The notes under the pieces were generated by a model. It was not told the DNA's origin. It saw only the letters and a program-made list of their open reading frames with translations, and did no database searches. From Arthrobacter sp. EM1 (GTDB taxonomy: Bacteria > Actinomycetota > Actinomycetes > Actinomycetales > Micrococcaceae), in assembly GCF_029964055.1 (NCBI RefSeq), contig NZ_CP124836.1, positions 3,782,001 through 3,846,000 on the forward strand: a DNA stretch of 64,000 nt, in the 5' to 3' direction. How positions within the stretch are numbered: position 1 is the stretch's first letter; every line of letters starts with the position of its first letter. A program made the translations under genes and the position numbers. This document shows positions 41,673-50,149 of this stretch, in pieces.

Positions 41673-42248
41673 ATGAAATCTGAAGCAGATGCGCGCCTGG
41701 ACGCCGTCTTGATAGGTGGCCGCGAAGCGCGAGCCATCGTCATCGTGGACTACGACCCTTCCTGGCCCGAACGCTTCGAAGCTCTCGCCCAAACCATCCG
41801 GGATGCTGCCGGGGAGAAGGCGGTGTCCGTAGAACATATTGGCTCTACAGCGGTTCCGGGCTTATCGGCCAAGCCCATCATCGACGTCCTCCTGACCGTC
41901 ATGGACGTTGAGGACGAGTCAGGATATATTCCGGCTCTGGAAGACGCCGGTTTTGTTCTCCGAGTCCGCGAGGAAGGGCACCGCATGCTCAGGACGCCTG
42001 CCAAAGATGTTCACGTCCATGTATTTAACCCTGAGGACGAGGCCGTCTCGAAGTACAGAGACCTGCGCGATTGGCTTCGGGTCGATGAAACCGACCGTAC
42101 CCTGTATGCCTATACGAAGAAGTTGCTGGCACGACAACGATGGTCCGATATGAATGACTACGCGGATGCGAAGACCGACGTCATCTCGCAAATCCTCGCG
42201 CACGCCACGGTCTGGCGCGCGAACCGTTCCGAGAGTAGCCGCGTATGA
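41673..42248 (+). CDS. GrpB family protein (nucleotidyltransferase-like)
   Basis: The 191-residue protein shows the GrpB signature IVDYDPSWPERFEALA, then SVEHIGSTAVPGLSAKPIID with its GS...D...D-type nucleotidyltransferase core, and KYRDLRDWLR. GrpB proteins resemble nucleotidyltransferases and the fold of aminoglycoside-modifying enzymes; their natural substrate is unknown. GAGGA lies before the ATG. The stop overlaps the following VOC gene (ATGA), so the two form an operon. Confidence 0.87.
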   Translation: MKSEADARLDAVLIGGREARAIVIVDYDPSWPERFEALAQTIRDAAGEKAVSVEHIGSTAVPGLSAKPIIDVLLTVMDVEDESGYIPALEDAGFVLRVREEGHRMLRTPAKDVHVHVFNPEDEAVSKYRDLRDWLRVDETDRTLYAYTKKLLARQRWSDMNDYADAKTDVISQILAHATVWRANRSESSRV

Positions 42249-42694
42249 CCACGGCAACCGCTGCACCCGACCCCGTCCTGGTGCCGGAACTTCTCATCAC
42301 GGATCTCGACAAGAGCCTGGATTTCTGGTGCGGGCTATGCGGGTTCGCGGTGCTCTATCACCGGATGAACGAGGGTTTTGCCTATATCGCCATAGGCTCG
42401 GCGCACGTCATGCTGGAGCAGGTCGGAATGGGTCGAAACTGGATCACCGGGCCTCTTGAACGTCCGCTGGGGCGCGGGGTCAACTTTCAGGTTTCGGTTC
42501 CGTCGATCGAGCCGATTGTGAAGGCCCTCGATGCCGGAGGATGGCCGCTCTTCATGGCACCGGAGACCAAGTGGTACAGAACCGGCGAGCACGAAGCCGG
42601 CGTCACACAGTTTCTGGTGGCAGATCCCGACGGGTACTTGATTCGGTTCCAGGCGTCTCTGGGACAAAGACTCGCCTTTCACGAGAAGGCATGA
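42245..42694 (+). CDS. VOC family protein, bleomycin-resistance-like
   Basis: This 149-residue protein has the two beta-alpha-beta-beta-beta halves of the VOC superfamily: VPELLITDLDKSLDFWCGLCG and AYIAIGSAHVMLEQ in the first, FLVADPDGYLIRFQASLG in the second (read in pieces). The layout resembles bleomycin-binding proteins, which sequester the drug, but glyoxalase- or dioxygenase-like roles are possible. It is translationally coupled to the GrpB gene. Confidence 0.83.
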   Translation: MTTATAAPDPVLVPELLITDLDKSLDFWCGLCGFAVLYHRMNEGFAYIAIGSAHVMLEQVGMGRNWITGPLERPLGRGVNFQVSVPSIEPIVKALDAGGWPLFMAPETKWYRTGEHEAGVTQFLVADPDGYLIRFQASLGQRLAFHEKA

Positions 42695-42727
42695 GGATCC
42701 ACAGGATCGGAATCCGCTGGGCGTGAG

Positions 42728-43687
42728 TCAGTTGCTGTTGTTGTCGACTGCGGCGGACGTGTTTTTGTGAATGAAGGCGTGAACCATGGGGATGAAGCCC
42801 GGTGCCAGTTGCGACGCTCTGTCTTTTGTCGGATCGGGGTCTTCTATGAACAGGCCGTGTCCGGCGCCAGGGAACACGGCTATGCCGTGGGGATTGCCTG
42901 GCAGTGGCCGGAGCAGTGACGAGAAGGCTGCCAGGCTTTCGGGGACTGGAACCATTGCGTCGGATGCTCCCAGCAGTGCCAGCACCGGGCACTGGACCCT
43001 GGGCAGGATCTGTGCGGGGTCAAAGTCGAGAACCTGCCGGAGGAATCCCAGCATCTCAACAGTGTCGAAGTAACGCGTCGCGATTTCGTACCAGGTTCTG
43101 CCGCTGAAGGTTTCTTGACGGGTCAGGACCTCCCCGGGGGCCTGCCCGGAAAGCAGCCGGTCTGCCCGGTCATCGAGCCACCGTCCGGCTTCCGCTAAGG
43201 AGATGTCATCCTGTCCGTCCTGGCGGAGGTTGTTCAGGATTCGGAAGCGGTCCTGGAACGCGGGCGAGACACCGGGCCCGGAGTTGGAGATGACGAACTG
43301 GATCCGGGCATCGAGGGCCGCTGCGATCAGCGCCACCCACCCGCCCTGGCTCACTCCGTAGAAGCCGCACCCGACGCCTGCTACCGCTGGGTGGGACCTC
43401 AGCAGCGCCGCTGCCGCAAGGGATTCGTCCGCCCGGGCAGTCAGGGATTGTGTCCTCCAGTCACCGGAGGAATTGCCGCACCCGGGTTTGTCGTGTGTGA
43501 GGACCACTGTTCCGCACGAGACGAGCAGATCAACGGCACCACCCCAGCCATCGGCTGTGCCGTCTCCGGAGCCGTCCACCAGGACCAGTCCCGGCTGGGG
43601 GAGGGGTGAAGGACGGTAGTGAATCAGGGCGTTGAGGTCGCCGGCGGCGGTGCTGACTCGGGCGCTCTCCCTGACTATTGGTTCCAT
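42728..43687 (-). CDS. Alpha/beta hydrolase
   Basis: The protein (319 aa) has the hydrolase fold with VLVDGSGDGTADGW near the oxyanion hole, the nucleophile in CGFYGVSQGGWVAL near residue 115, the acid in LLGASDAMVPVPES and the histidine in FPGAGHGLF. It resembles dienelactone-hydrolase or acyl-peptidase-like esterases; substrate unknown. TACAGT lies 7 nt before the ATG, so it is probably leaderless. It converges with the VOC gene. Confidence 0.85.
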   Translation of the reverse strand: MEPIVRESARVSTAAGDLNALIHYRPSPLPQPGLVLVDGSGDGTADGWGGAVDLLVSCGTVVLTHDKPGCGNSSGDWRTQSLTARADESLAAAALLRSHPAVAGVGCGFYGVSQGGWVALIAAALDARIQFVISNSGPGVSPAFQDRFRILNNLRQDGQDDISLAEAGRWLDDRADRLLSGQAPGEVLTRQETFSGRTWYEIATRYFDTVEMLGFLRQVLDFDPAQILPRVQCPVLALLGASDAMVPVPESLAAFSSLLRPLPGNPHGIAVFPGAGHGLFIEDPDPTKDRASQLAPGFIPMVHAFIHKNTSAAVDNNSN

Positions 43688-43694
43688 AGCCCGG

Positions 43695-43700
43695 ACTGTA
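43695..43700 (-). promoter_or_regulatory. -10 hexamer TACAGT of the hydrolase gene
   Basis: Read leftward, 7 nt separate it from the ATG at 43687. Confidence 0.35.
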
Positions 43701-43916
43701 CATCACCAGATGGGCTCGTCCATATGCTCGGCGACGAAGGCCTGCCGTGATGAAGTTCAGTCGATCGAACCTGTTAGTTCCCAGACTCGTCGGAGTTGCG
43801 GCGCAAGGCCAGTGCCATCAGCACTTCGTCTCTGTCTCCCGCGGTCAACCGGAGGGCGGTCGCCGGGTCTCGTGCCACGCGCAAGGCGCGAAGAAGCCCT
43901 CCGGTACGCCGATCCG

Positions 43917-44675
43917 TTAACGTGTTGATGGGAGGAGCGCTTCGACCCAGATGCGTTGGTGCTGTTTTGCGTATTGAGTTGCGGTTCTCCAGTGGTCGCC
44001 GTGCCCATTGGCATACATGGTCCCCCACGGTTCCTGACCTGTCTCGTGAGAAGACCTGAGAAGGTTGTGCATGGCTGCGGCGCGGCGATACATTGCGGCG
44101 GGGAGGCCGGCGCGCAGGCCAGGGTCTGCTGCATAGCCATCGACGAATGCTGCGAGATTTTGTGCCGCTTCCTTGGGAGCCTGCTGGGTGTTGGAGAGCG
44201 TGAAGGCTTGGGCGGCGTAGGCAAGGTCCCATAGCCGGGTGCTCGGCGCGGCAGCGTCCCAGTCGATAAATGCCCATCGTTCACCGATGATGAGGTTCCA
44301 CGGCGCGAGGTCGTTGTGGCAGATTAGCTCTTCGCCGGGACTGGGAATCGCCGTGATCCACGACGCGCCAGGGTCTGGGGTGAATGCTTCGCTTGCGTCG
44401 TGGATGGCCCGCACCATCGCTCCGACCCTGCCGAGTTCTGCATGGGTGAGTGGATCCGAATCGAGGGCAAGCCGGCCTGGAATGAATTCCGTGACCTGCC
44501 TGCCTTGGGCATCTTGGCCGAGGGCAGCGGGGACATCGACCCCGGCCGCCCGGACTGCTGTCATGAAGGCCAGGACATGAGGGGTCGCCTCGGTCCACGG
44601 TTTACGGACGGTTGACCCCACACGCACGACGACGCCGCTGGCGTTGCCTCCGCTGAGTATTTGCTCGTCTGTCAC
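43917..44675 (-). CDS. Aminoglycoside phosphotransferase-family kinase
   Basis: The 252-residue protein has the protein-kinase-like small-molecule kinase fold: a small N-lobe (VVVRVGSTVRKPW), the catalytic loop LICHNDLAPWNLIIG near residue 128 and the metal-binding AFIDWDAAAPSTRLWDLA. APH members phosphorylate aminoglycosides, choline, sugars or other small molecules; the exact substrate is unknown. The start is GTG at 44675, 6 nt after TAGTCT. Downstream of its stop another ~45-codon frame runs to 43774 with plausible codons but no independent support. Confidence 0.83.
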   Translation of the reverse strand: MTDEQILSGGNASGVVVRVGSTVRKPWTEATPHVLAFMTAVRAAGVDVPAALGQDAQGRQVTEFIPGRLALDSDPLTHAELGRVGAMVRAIHDASEAFTPDPGASWITAIPSPGEELICHNDLAPWNLIIGERWAFIDWDAAAPSTRLWDLAYAAQAFTLSNTQQAPKEAAQNLAAFVDGYAADPGLRAGLPAAMYRRAAAMHNLLRSSHETGQEPWGTMYANGHGDHWRTATQYAKQHQRIWVEALLPSTR

Positions 44676-44677
44676 AG

Positions 44678-45277
44678 CTAAAGACTAGTTTTCGACAGGC
44701 GGGTTTCCGGAAGCTGACCGTCGTCGGGCAGGCTGCCGGGTGGTGTGTGCCGTTGGCGGCTAAGGACTGAATCCGCGATCCGTTGCGCAGCTTGGTCCGC
44801 CGTGATGTGCGTGGTGTCGATGACCTCGGCTTCATGGTGCAGCCAAGTATGAGCTGCCTCGGCGTACGGTTCCAGGTACGCGAAGCGGAACGTCGAAGGG
44901 GCAAGGTCCTTATCGTTCTGTATTCGGTCGCGGAGCGTTGCCTGGTCGGCGTGGAGAACAAAATGCTGGATCGGTATGCCGTGAGCGCTCAGCCCCTCGC
45001 TGATCTCCCGCCAGTAGGTCTCCACCAAGACCGTCATCGGCATCACGAGCGTTCCGCCGGTGTACTCGAGCACACGCCTGGCGGTTTCGACAACGAGCGT
45101 CCGCCACGGGTCCCAGTGCTGGAAGTTATCCGTCGCCGGAAGCCCGGGTTTGATGTCCATGAGTACCTCACCGACCTTTTCAGCGTCGAAGACGCGGGAT
45201 CCGGGCAGCAACTGCTGCACGAGCGCGCTCGTCGTTGTTTTACCCGCCCCGTGGGTGCCGTTGAGCCAGATAATCAT
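44678..45277 (-). CDS. TmrB-like AAA/P-loop ATPase
   Basis: This 199-residue P-loop protein starts MIIWLNGTHGAGKTTTSALV, with Walker A at residues ~6-14. Its pattern FQHWDPWRTLVVETARRVL, LVMPMTVLVETYW and IQHFVLHADQATLRDRI follows Bacillus TmrB, the ATP-binding tunicamycin-resistance protein. TmrB is thought to bind tunicamycin at the membrane. Here the similarity is seen in motifs and spacing; activity against tunicamycin is inference. TAGGCT 7 nt before the ATG marks a leaderless start. It lies 2 bp before the APH-like gene, which also has its own promoter. Confidence 0.78.
   Translation of the reverse strand: MIIWLNGTHGAGKTTTSALVQQLLPGSRVFDAEKVGEVLMDIKPGLPATDNFQHWDPWRTLVVETARRVLEYTGGTLVMPMTVLVETYWREISEGLSAHGIPIQHFVLHADQATLRDRIQNDKDLAPSTFRFAYLEPYAEAAHTWLHHEAEVIDTTHITADQAAQRIADSVLSRQRHTPPGSLPDDGQLPETRLSKTSL
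44682..44687 (-). promoter_or_regulatory. -10 hexamer TAGTCT of the APH-like kinase gene
   Basis: It lies inside the end of the TmrB-like gene and is followed by 6 nt and the GTG at 44675. Confidence 0.4.
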
Positions 45278-45284
45278 GGACCGA

Positions 45285-45290
45285 AGCCTA
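45285..45290 (-). promoter_or_regulatory. -10 hexamer TAGGCT of the TmrB-like gene
   Basis: Read leftward, 7 nt separate it from the ATG at 45277. Confidence 0.4.
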
Positions 45291-45358
45291 GCGCCAAAAG
45301 ACGTTTGCTTCCCCGCCCGGCCGGCAGCCCGGGAGGGTCTCTTGGCGGAGGACTGGGT

Positions 45359-46837
45359 CTAGTTTGCTTCTGCCGGGACTGCAGGACGCATGCGCAGAAG
45401 GAGTCCGACGAGTAGTGCTGTGGCGAGGCAGAGGCCGGCGTTGATGCCGATGGCCGGTAATACGGCGTCCAGGACCTGCTGCGGGGCGTTGTCGCTGCCG
45501 TGCCGGAGTAGGGACGCGGCGATGATGGTGCTCATGACCGGGATGCCCATGGTGATGCCGACCTGCTGGCTCATGGTCGTCAGCCCGGTGGCGAGGCCCT
45601 GTTCGGTGTCCGGCAGCCCGGTGGTGGCGGTGACCATGAAACCGACGATAGCGGCGAGGTTGGCGACGCCGCCGATGAAGGTTCCGATCAGCACGATGAT
45701 CAGGGATCCTTGGCTGGTGTTGATGAGGAGCAGGGATCCGGTGGCGGCGGCCTGGATGGTGAGGCCGAGGATGATGGTGTTTTTGTTGCCGAGCCTGCCG
45801 ATGAGCTTCGGCGCGATCAGGCCCCCGACGATGGTGCCGGCGCCGAGCACGGCGAAGGACAGGCCGGCCCCGAGCGGGGTGTAGCCGAGGACCTGCTGGA
45901 GGTAGAGGGTGAGGACGAAGACCAGGGAGGTTTCGGTGGCGAACGCGAGGATTCCGGCGATGTTGCCCCAGGCGATGTTGTTTCGGCGCAGGATACTCAC
46001 GGGGACGAGGGCATGGGCGGTGTTCTTTTCGATGAAGAAGAACACGATGAACAATGCCGCGCCTGCGGTCAGGGTGCCCCACGCCAGTGGGTCGTCCCAG
46101 CCCTTCTCGCCGGCCGTGGTCAGGCCGAAGACGAGTGCGAGCAGGGCAATGGTGACGGTGACGGCGCCTGGGACATCGAGCTTCGTCCTGTTCCCCCGGG
46201 CGGATTCGGTCAGGAGTTTCGGTGCCAGGATCAGAACGAAGGCCGCGACGGGGATGTTGATGAAGAACGCCCACCGCCAGGAGAGCAGGTCGGTCAGGAG
46301 TCCGCCGAGGATCGCGCCGGTGGTGAAGCCGGCGGCCATTAGGGAGCCGTTCAGTCCCAGGGCTTTGTCCCGCAGCGGTCCCTCGGGGAAGGACGTCGTG
46401 AGCAGGGACAGGGCGGCCGGGGTGACGGCGGCGGTGGCGAGGCCCTGGGCGACACGTGCGGCCAGCAACAGGCCGGGATCGGTGGCGAGGCCGCCGAGAA
46501 GGGAACCAATCCCGAGCAGAGCCATGCCGGCGATGAAGAGGCGTTTGCGGCCGAAGAGGTCAGCGACCCGGCCGAAGAACAGGGTGAATCCTGCCGCGCA
46601 GAGCGCGAAGGACGTCGCGATCCACTGCAGGTGTTCGAGGGAGAATCCGACGTCGGCCCCGATGCGGGGGAGTGCGACGTTGAGGATGGAGAAGTCCACC
46701 GCGAGGGTGAAGCTGGCGGTCAGCAGCAGGACCATGATGAGCCGCTGCCGGCCGGTCATCCGGGGAGGCGCTGCGGGAGCTGGCGGGGCCGGTGGTGCGG
46801 TGAGCTGGGGGAGTGGTGAGGTGTCGCGGGCTGTCAT
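45359..46837 (-). CDS. MFS drug exporter, DHA2 (14-helix) family
   Basis: The protein (about 492 aa) has fourteen helices. Diagnostic segments are LAVDFSILNVALPRIG (helix 1), FFGRVADLFGRKRLF (loop 2-3), the antiporter motif NGSLMAAGFTTGAILGGLL and WRWAFFINIPVA. DHA2 members export drugs, dyes or antibiotics by proton exchange. A Pro/Ala-rich tail of ~25 residues precedes helix 1. Start ATG 46837 is chosen by family alignment; no clear ribosome site is visible. It is divergent from an XRE-type regulator, with a perfect palindrome between them, so it is likely repressed by that protein. Confidence 0.88.
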   Translation of the reverse strand: MTARDTSPLPQLTAPPAPPAPAAPPRMTGRQRLIMVLLLTASFTLAVDFSILNVALPRIGADVGFSLEHLQWIATSFALCAAGFTLFFGRVADLFGRKRLFIAGMALLGIGSLLGGLATDPGLLLAARVAQGLATAAVTPAALSLLTTSFPEGPLRDKALGLNGSLMAAGFTTGAILGGLLTDLLSWRWAFFINIPVAAFVLILAPKLLTESARGNRTKLDVPGAVTVTIALLALVFGLTTAGEKGWDDPLAWGTLTAGAALFIVFFFIEKNTAHALVPVSILRRNNIAWGNIAGILAFATETSLVFVLTLYLQQVLGYTPLGAGLSFAVLGAGTIVGGLIAPKLIGRLGNKNTIILGLTIQAAATGSLLLINTSQGSLIIVLIGTFIGGVANLAAIVGFMVTATTGLPDTEQGLATGLTTMSQQVGITMGIPVMSTIIAASLLRHGSDNAPQQVLDAVLPAIGINAGLCLATALLVGLLLRMRPAVPAEAN

Positions 46838-46917
46838 GGCGGGGATGTCCGATCGCTGAAGTCTGGGATGGGTTCCCTTCCACCCTGCCGGTCCCGGGCA
46901 CGGACAGCCACGCCGTG

Positions 46918-46948
46918 CTGTGGGTAGCACTGGCAGTGCTACCCACAG
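46918..46948. promoter_or_regulatory. Perfect 31-bp palindromic operator between exporter and regulator
   Basis: Two exactly complementary 15-bp arms (46918-46932 and 46934-46948, core GGGTAGCACTG) flank one central base. It lies 81 bp before the exporter start and 28 bp before the regulator start, so a bound dimer could control both genes. Confidence 0.8.
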
Positions 46949-46976
46949 TTGGTGATGTTCGGGAATACTCACAGGT

Positions 46977-47837
46977 ATGAATCAACCGGTAGCCATGGGC
47001 GAGTTCCTGCGCAAACGACGGGCCTCCCTGAGCCCGGGCGATGTCGGGCTCATGGACTACGGGACGCGGCGGGTGCCTGGCCTGCGGCGTGAGGAGGTGG
47101 CGATGATGGCCGGGATGAGCGTGACCTACTATGCCCGGCTGGAACAGGGCCAGCACCTGAACGCCTCCGACGCCGTCATTAACTCCCTTTCCAGGGCGCT
47201 GGCGTTGACCGACGTCGAACGCAAGCACCTCGCGGACCTCTCCGGAATCCGGCGCCGGAACGCGAAGCCTTCCCGCAGCCGCCCGGACCATGTCCGGCCC
47301 GGAACGAAACGGCTGATCGAGTCCATGCACCCGGTCCCGGCGGTGGTGCTGGGTAAACGCACGGAGGTCCTGGCCTGGAACGCCGCCGGCCACGGCCTGG
47401 TCGCCCCGCATCTGGACTTCGAATCCCCGGAAACGCCGACACAGCGGCCGAACATGACCCGGATGCTCTTCCTGGACGAAGCCACACGGAACCTGTATGC
47501 GCACTGGCGGACCGAGGCCGGCCGCGCCGTGGCCTCCCTGCGGCTCCTGTCGGGCCGGTTCGCCGACGACGCCGAGCTCGCCGCGCTGGTCGGTGAGCTG
47601 ACCCTCAAAAGCCCGGAATTCGCCGTGATGTGGGCCGAACACCCGGTCGAGAACTGCATGTCCGGTAGCAAAACCCTGCACCACCCTGCGCTCGGACCGC
47701 TGGAGCTCGGGTTTGAGGTCCTGACCATGCCGGACGATTCCGGTCATCGGATCCTGACCTACACGGCCGAACCCGGCAGCGCCGAGGCCCGCGCACTGGC
47801 CCGGCTCACAGACGAACGAACTGTTTTGACGCTCTGA
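46977..47837 (+). CDS. XRE-family regulator with MmyB-like ligand domain
   Basis: The 286-residue protein has an N-terminal helix-turn-helix (residues ~8-85) with the family string RRVPGLRREEVAMMAGMSV and YYARLEQG, and a C-terminal PAS-like MmyB domain (~105-275; VLAWNAAGHGL, MLFLDEATRNLY). This class usually represses a divergent oxidoreductase or exporter gene. AATACT lies 7 nt before the ATG, so the gene may be leaderless. The 31-bp palindrome upstream is the obvious binding site. Confidence 0.88.
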   Translation: MNQPVAMGEFLRKRRASLSPGDVGLMDYGTRRVPGLRREEVAMMAGMSVTYYARLEQGQHLNASDAVINSLSRALALTDVERKHLADLSGIRRRNAKPSRSRPDHVRPGTKRLIESMHPVPAVVLGKRTEVLAWNAAGHGLVAPHLDFESPETPTQRPNMTRMLFLDEATRNLYAHWRTEAGRAVASLRLLSGRFADDAELAALVGELTLKSPEFAVMWAEHPVENCMSGSKTLHHPALGPLELGFEVLTMPDDSGHRILTYTAEPGSAEARALARLTDERTVLTL

Positions 47838-47915
47838 TCAAGAGAAGCTCGCTTCGCGAGCCGACAGACGTGACCCGATGGACAGAAAAGTGGGGCAACC
47901 ACAATGGAGGCAAAC

Positions 47916-48323
47916 ATGGCGCGAGTGGTCAGTCTCATTCGTTCGGACTCTCTGGCAGACGTTGCGCAGTACGCATACGCAGCAACCGCCCCCAGCGGCG
48001 CCCGCCTTATCTTCCTGGCCGGCGCATGTCCGCTGAACGCGGATGGTTCGACGGCGGGGGTAGGTGACTACACGGCCCAGGCGGAGAAGGCGATAGCGAA
48101 CATGCGCCTTGCTTTGGAGGCGGCCGGTGCGGGCTTGGAGGATGTGATCAGCACTCGCGTTCTCGTCGCGTCTAACGACAGGGTCGACCTGGTGGCTGCG
48201 TGGGACGTTGTCCGCACCTCGTTCGGTGACCACGATGTTCCCAGCACCCTGATGGGAGTCACTGTTCTCGGCTACCCCGACCAGCTCGTGGAAGTCGAAG
48301 CGGTAGCCGCAGTCCTCGACTGA
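47916..48323 (+). CDS. RidA/YjgF family protein
   Basis: This protein of about 135 residues follows the RidA pattern: YAYAATAPSGARLIFLAGAC, then QAEKAIANMRLALEAAG and a final VLGYPDQLVEVEAVA, where canonical RidA has an arginine in the R-P-V-tail. RidA removes reactive enamine/imine intermediates; related subfamilies have other roles. The start at 47916 is chosen because GGAGG lies 5 nt before it, while an ATG 12 nt upstream lacks a site. It is followed by about 260 bp without a gene. Confidence 0.83.
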   Translation: MARVVSLIRSDSLADVAQYAYAATAPSGARLIFLAGACPLNADGSTAGVGDYTAQAEKAIANMRLALEAAGAGLEDVISTRVLVASNDRVDLVAAWDVVRTSFGDHDVPSTLMGVTVLGYPDQLVEVEAVAAVLD

Positions 48324-48585
48324 ACGCGGCACCAGCCGGCAACGAAGCTGGGGACGCTTGCCGGGGGTGGGTGGTTGAACAAGGATCAGCCCCGCCCCGC
48401 AGGAACGAATGGCCCATCGGTGCACCAATGCGGTCTGTCTTGAGTCGAGCCACTCACCCTTCATCAGCCGGTCCGGGCAGCTCACCGAACCAATCGCTGG
48501 GATCTAGACCAAGCGCGAGAGCCGCCGACCGCGGGAGCGCCTGAGGCCCCAGGGGACGCGGAAAGGACAGTCGTGTCAGCTCCGG

Positions 48586-49182
48586 CTACCGGGCAGTAAT
48601 CTGCGTTGCCCGTTCTAGCAGATCCGATGTGGTCACGACTGTGGCGAACTCTTCGTGGAGATTCACCCCTGTCATCCGTGACAGGTCAGCCGCGGTGACG
48701 TTTTGTCTGTCCGGGGCGGTGCGGTCGAAGGTGTGGGTCGCGTCGAGGGGGAAGTAGACCCGGTAGCCCAGATTGCCCCCGACTCGAGCCGTGGTTTCGC
48801 AGCAATGGTTGGTGGTGATTCCGCAGACGACCAGCTCCTTGATGTCGTTTTCCTGAAGCCACGCGTGTAGATCGGGGGTGCCGTGGAAGCTGGAGTTGAC
48901 GTTCTTGCGCACCAGAAGATCCGGTGTGCCGGTGATGATGTCCTTGAACGCGTTGCCGGGGTTGTTCGGGTGCAGGGGGGAGGAGGGCGTGGTCGAATCG
49001 TGGCGGACGAAAACGATGGGACGGCCGGTTTCCCGCCAGCGCATCAGCAGGGCCGCGATGTTCGCCTCGCAGGAGGGGTTATCGCGAGGACCCCAGTACG
49101 CGGCGTCGTCGAAGGCCCGTTGCGCATCGATGATCACCAGTGCGGCACGGGGGTCAATGGTGGGATTTCGCGCGTGGCTCAT
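48586..49182 (-). CDS. Isochorismatase-family cysteine hydrolase
   Basis: The 198-residue protein has the cysteine-hydrolase triad in order: aspartate in LVIIDAQRAFDD near residue 19, lysine in VRKNVNSSFHGT near 92 and cysteine in VVCGITTNHCCETTAR near 125. Family members hydrolyse nicotinamide, isochorismate, N-carbamoyl amines and similar amides; the substrate is not clear here. AGGAA precedes the ATG at 49182; an upstream extension lacks homology. It sits downstream of the cupin gene on the same strand. Confidence 0.87.
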   Translation of the reverse strand: MSHARNPTIDPRAALVIIDAQRAFDDAAYWGPRDNPSCEANIAALLMRWRETGRPIVFVRHDSTTPSSPLHPNNPGNAFKDIITGTPDLLVRKNVNSSFHGTPDLHAWLQENDIKELVVCGITTNHCCETTARVGGNLGYRVYFPLDATHTFDRTAPDRQNVTAADLSRMTGVNLHEEFATVVTTSDLLERATQITAR

Positions 49183-49243
49183 GGATGTTCCTGTCGGGTG
49201 TTGGTTAGCGATGGGGGACTGTTTCATTCGGCCAGACGGTCTC

Positions 49244-49558
49244 TCAACTGTTACGTGTATGGTCCACCCGCAGCATCGTAAGGTCCTCGGCTGCGTTGAT
49301 GATGACCCCACATCCGGGTTCAGTGACAGCGAAGACGGTCCCTGGCTCCAGGGCGTACCGGGCATGTCCTCCAGGAAGGGACGCCCAGCCGCGGCCGCCG
49401 ATGCAATAGAGGGACGTTCCCTCCCCGGCTTCTACCCGTTTTTCGCCATCGGTTGTGGAGATGCCGAGTTCCTGTATCGCGTACCCGAACTGCTGATCCT
49501 TGGATATGACCTTGCCGGCGCCGCATGCGTCACGGTCGGCCGTTGTTGCGTGGAACAT
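49244..49558 (-). CDS. Small cupin-fold protein (104 aa)
   Basis: The sequence has the regular beta-strand pattern of a single cupin barrel, with GYAIQELGISTTDGEKRVEA, GEGTSLYCIGGRGWASLPGG and LEPGTVFAVTEPG in order (read in parts). The usual two-histidine motif is weak, so metal binding is doubtful. AGAGAA lies before the ATG. It lies 61 bp before the isochorismatase gene and 126 bp after the VOC gene, all leftward, so these three may form one unit. Confidence 0.65.
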   Translation of the reverse strand: MFHATTADRDACGAGKVISKDQQFGYAIQELGISTTDGEKRVEAGEGTSLYCIGGRGWASLPGGHARYALEPGTVFAVTEPGCGVIINAAEDLTMLRVDHTRNS

Positions 49559-49684
49559 TGAATTCTCTTTTTCGATTGGGATGGGGACGCGGGGGCGGGA
49601 CGTCCGCGGCTGATCTTTTATGCTCGTGCTGTCCTGGTGCGGCCTGAGCTGATCCTGGAGTGCCGTGAATCGTTGGCAGCTGCT

Positions 49685-50143
49685 TTAGGGGTGTTTGAAC
49701 CCTGGGCGGGTGCTGCGTGTCTGGATGTCTTCCAGTTCCTGGAACAAGGTCAGCTGCAACCCCCCGGGACCGGTCAACCTGGAGTTCAATGACTTCCATG
49801 GCGTTTCGCGCGGCTCGGCAACGAGGGTGGCGCCGCCCGCGACGAGATCCTTCGTTGCCGTGGCCGAATCGTCCACTTCGAAGGCGACCCGGATTTTTGC
49901 GCTCCGTTGGCCGTCGGCCTCGATATCGTCGATCATCCGGATCTGGGCCGGGTTGGAGAGTTCGAGCGTGGCGCGACCGACCTCGAGGATGGTGACTCTG
50001 GCATCGCCGTCACCTTCAAAGGCGGCTTGTTCAGTGAGGCCCAGCACGTCTCGGTAGAACGTCACCGCGGCCTCGTAATCTTCGGCTTCGACGATGAGGC
50101 GCAGCTGGCGCACAGGGGCTGTGGTTCTCTTCTCTGTAGTCAT
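49685..50143 (-). CDS. VOC family protein (glyoxalase/bleomycin-resistance-like)
   Basis: The protein (152 aa) has VRQLRLIVEAEDYEAAVTFY, FYRDVLGLTEQAAFEG and EVGRATLELSNPAQ in the first half, and VAFEVDDSATATKDLVAGGA with LTGPGGLQLTLFQE in the second, typical of VOC proteins. It may bind or modify a toxic small molecule. It is divergent from a MerR regulator, and its promoter has the long spacer expected for MerR control. Confidence 0.85.
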   Translation of the reverse strand: MTTEKRTTAPVRQLRLIVEAEDYEAAVTFYRDVLGLTEQAAFEGDGDARVTILEVGRATLELSNPAQIRMIDDIEADGQRSAKIRVAFEVDDSATATKDLVAGGATLVAEPRETPWKSLNSRLTGPGGLQLTLFQELEDIQTRSTRPGFKHP

Positions 50144-50149
50144 GCTCGT

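Noticed and set aside
43774..43916. Possible short gene downstream of the APH-like kinase
   Set aside because: The codons look reasonable (for example LTAGDRDEVLMALALRR), but there is no clear start, ribosome site or recognised family.
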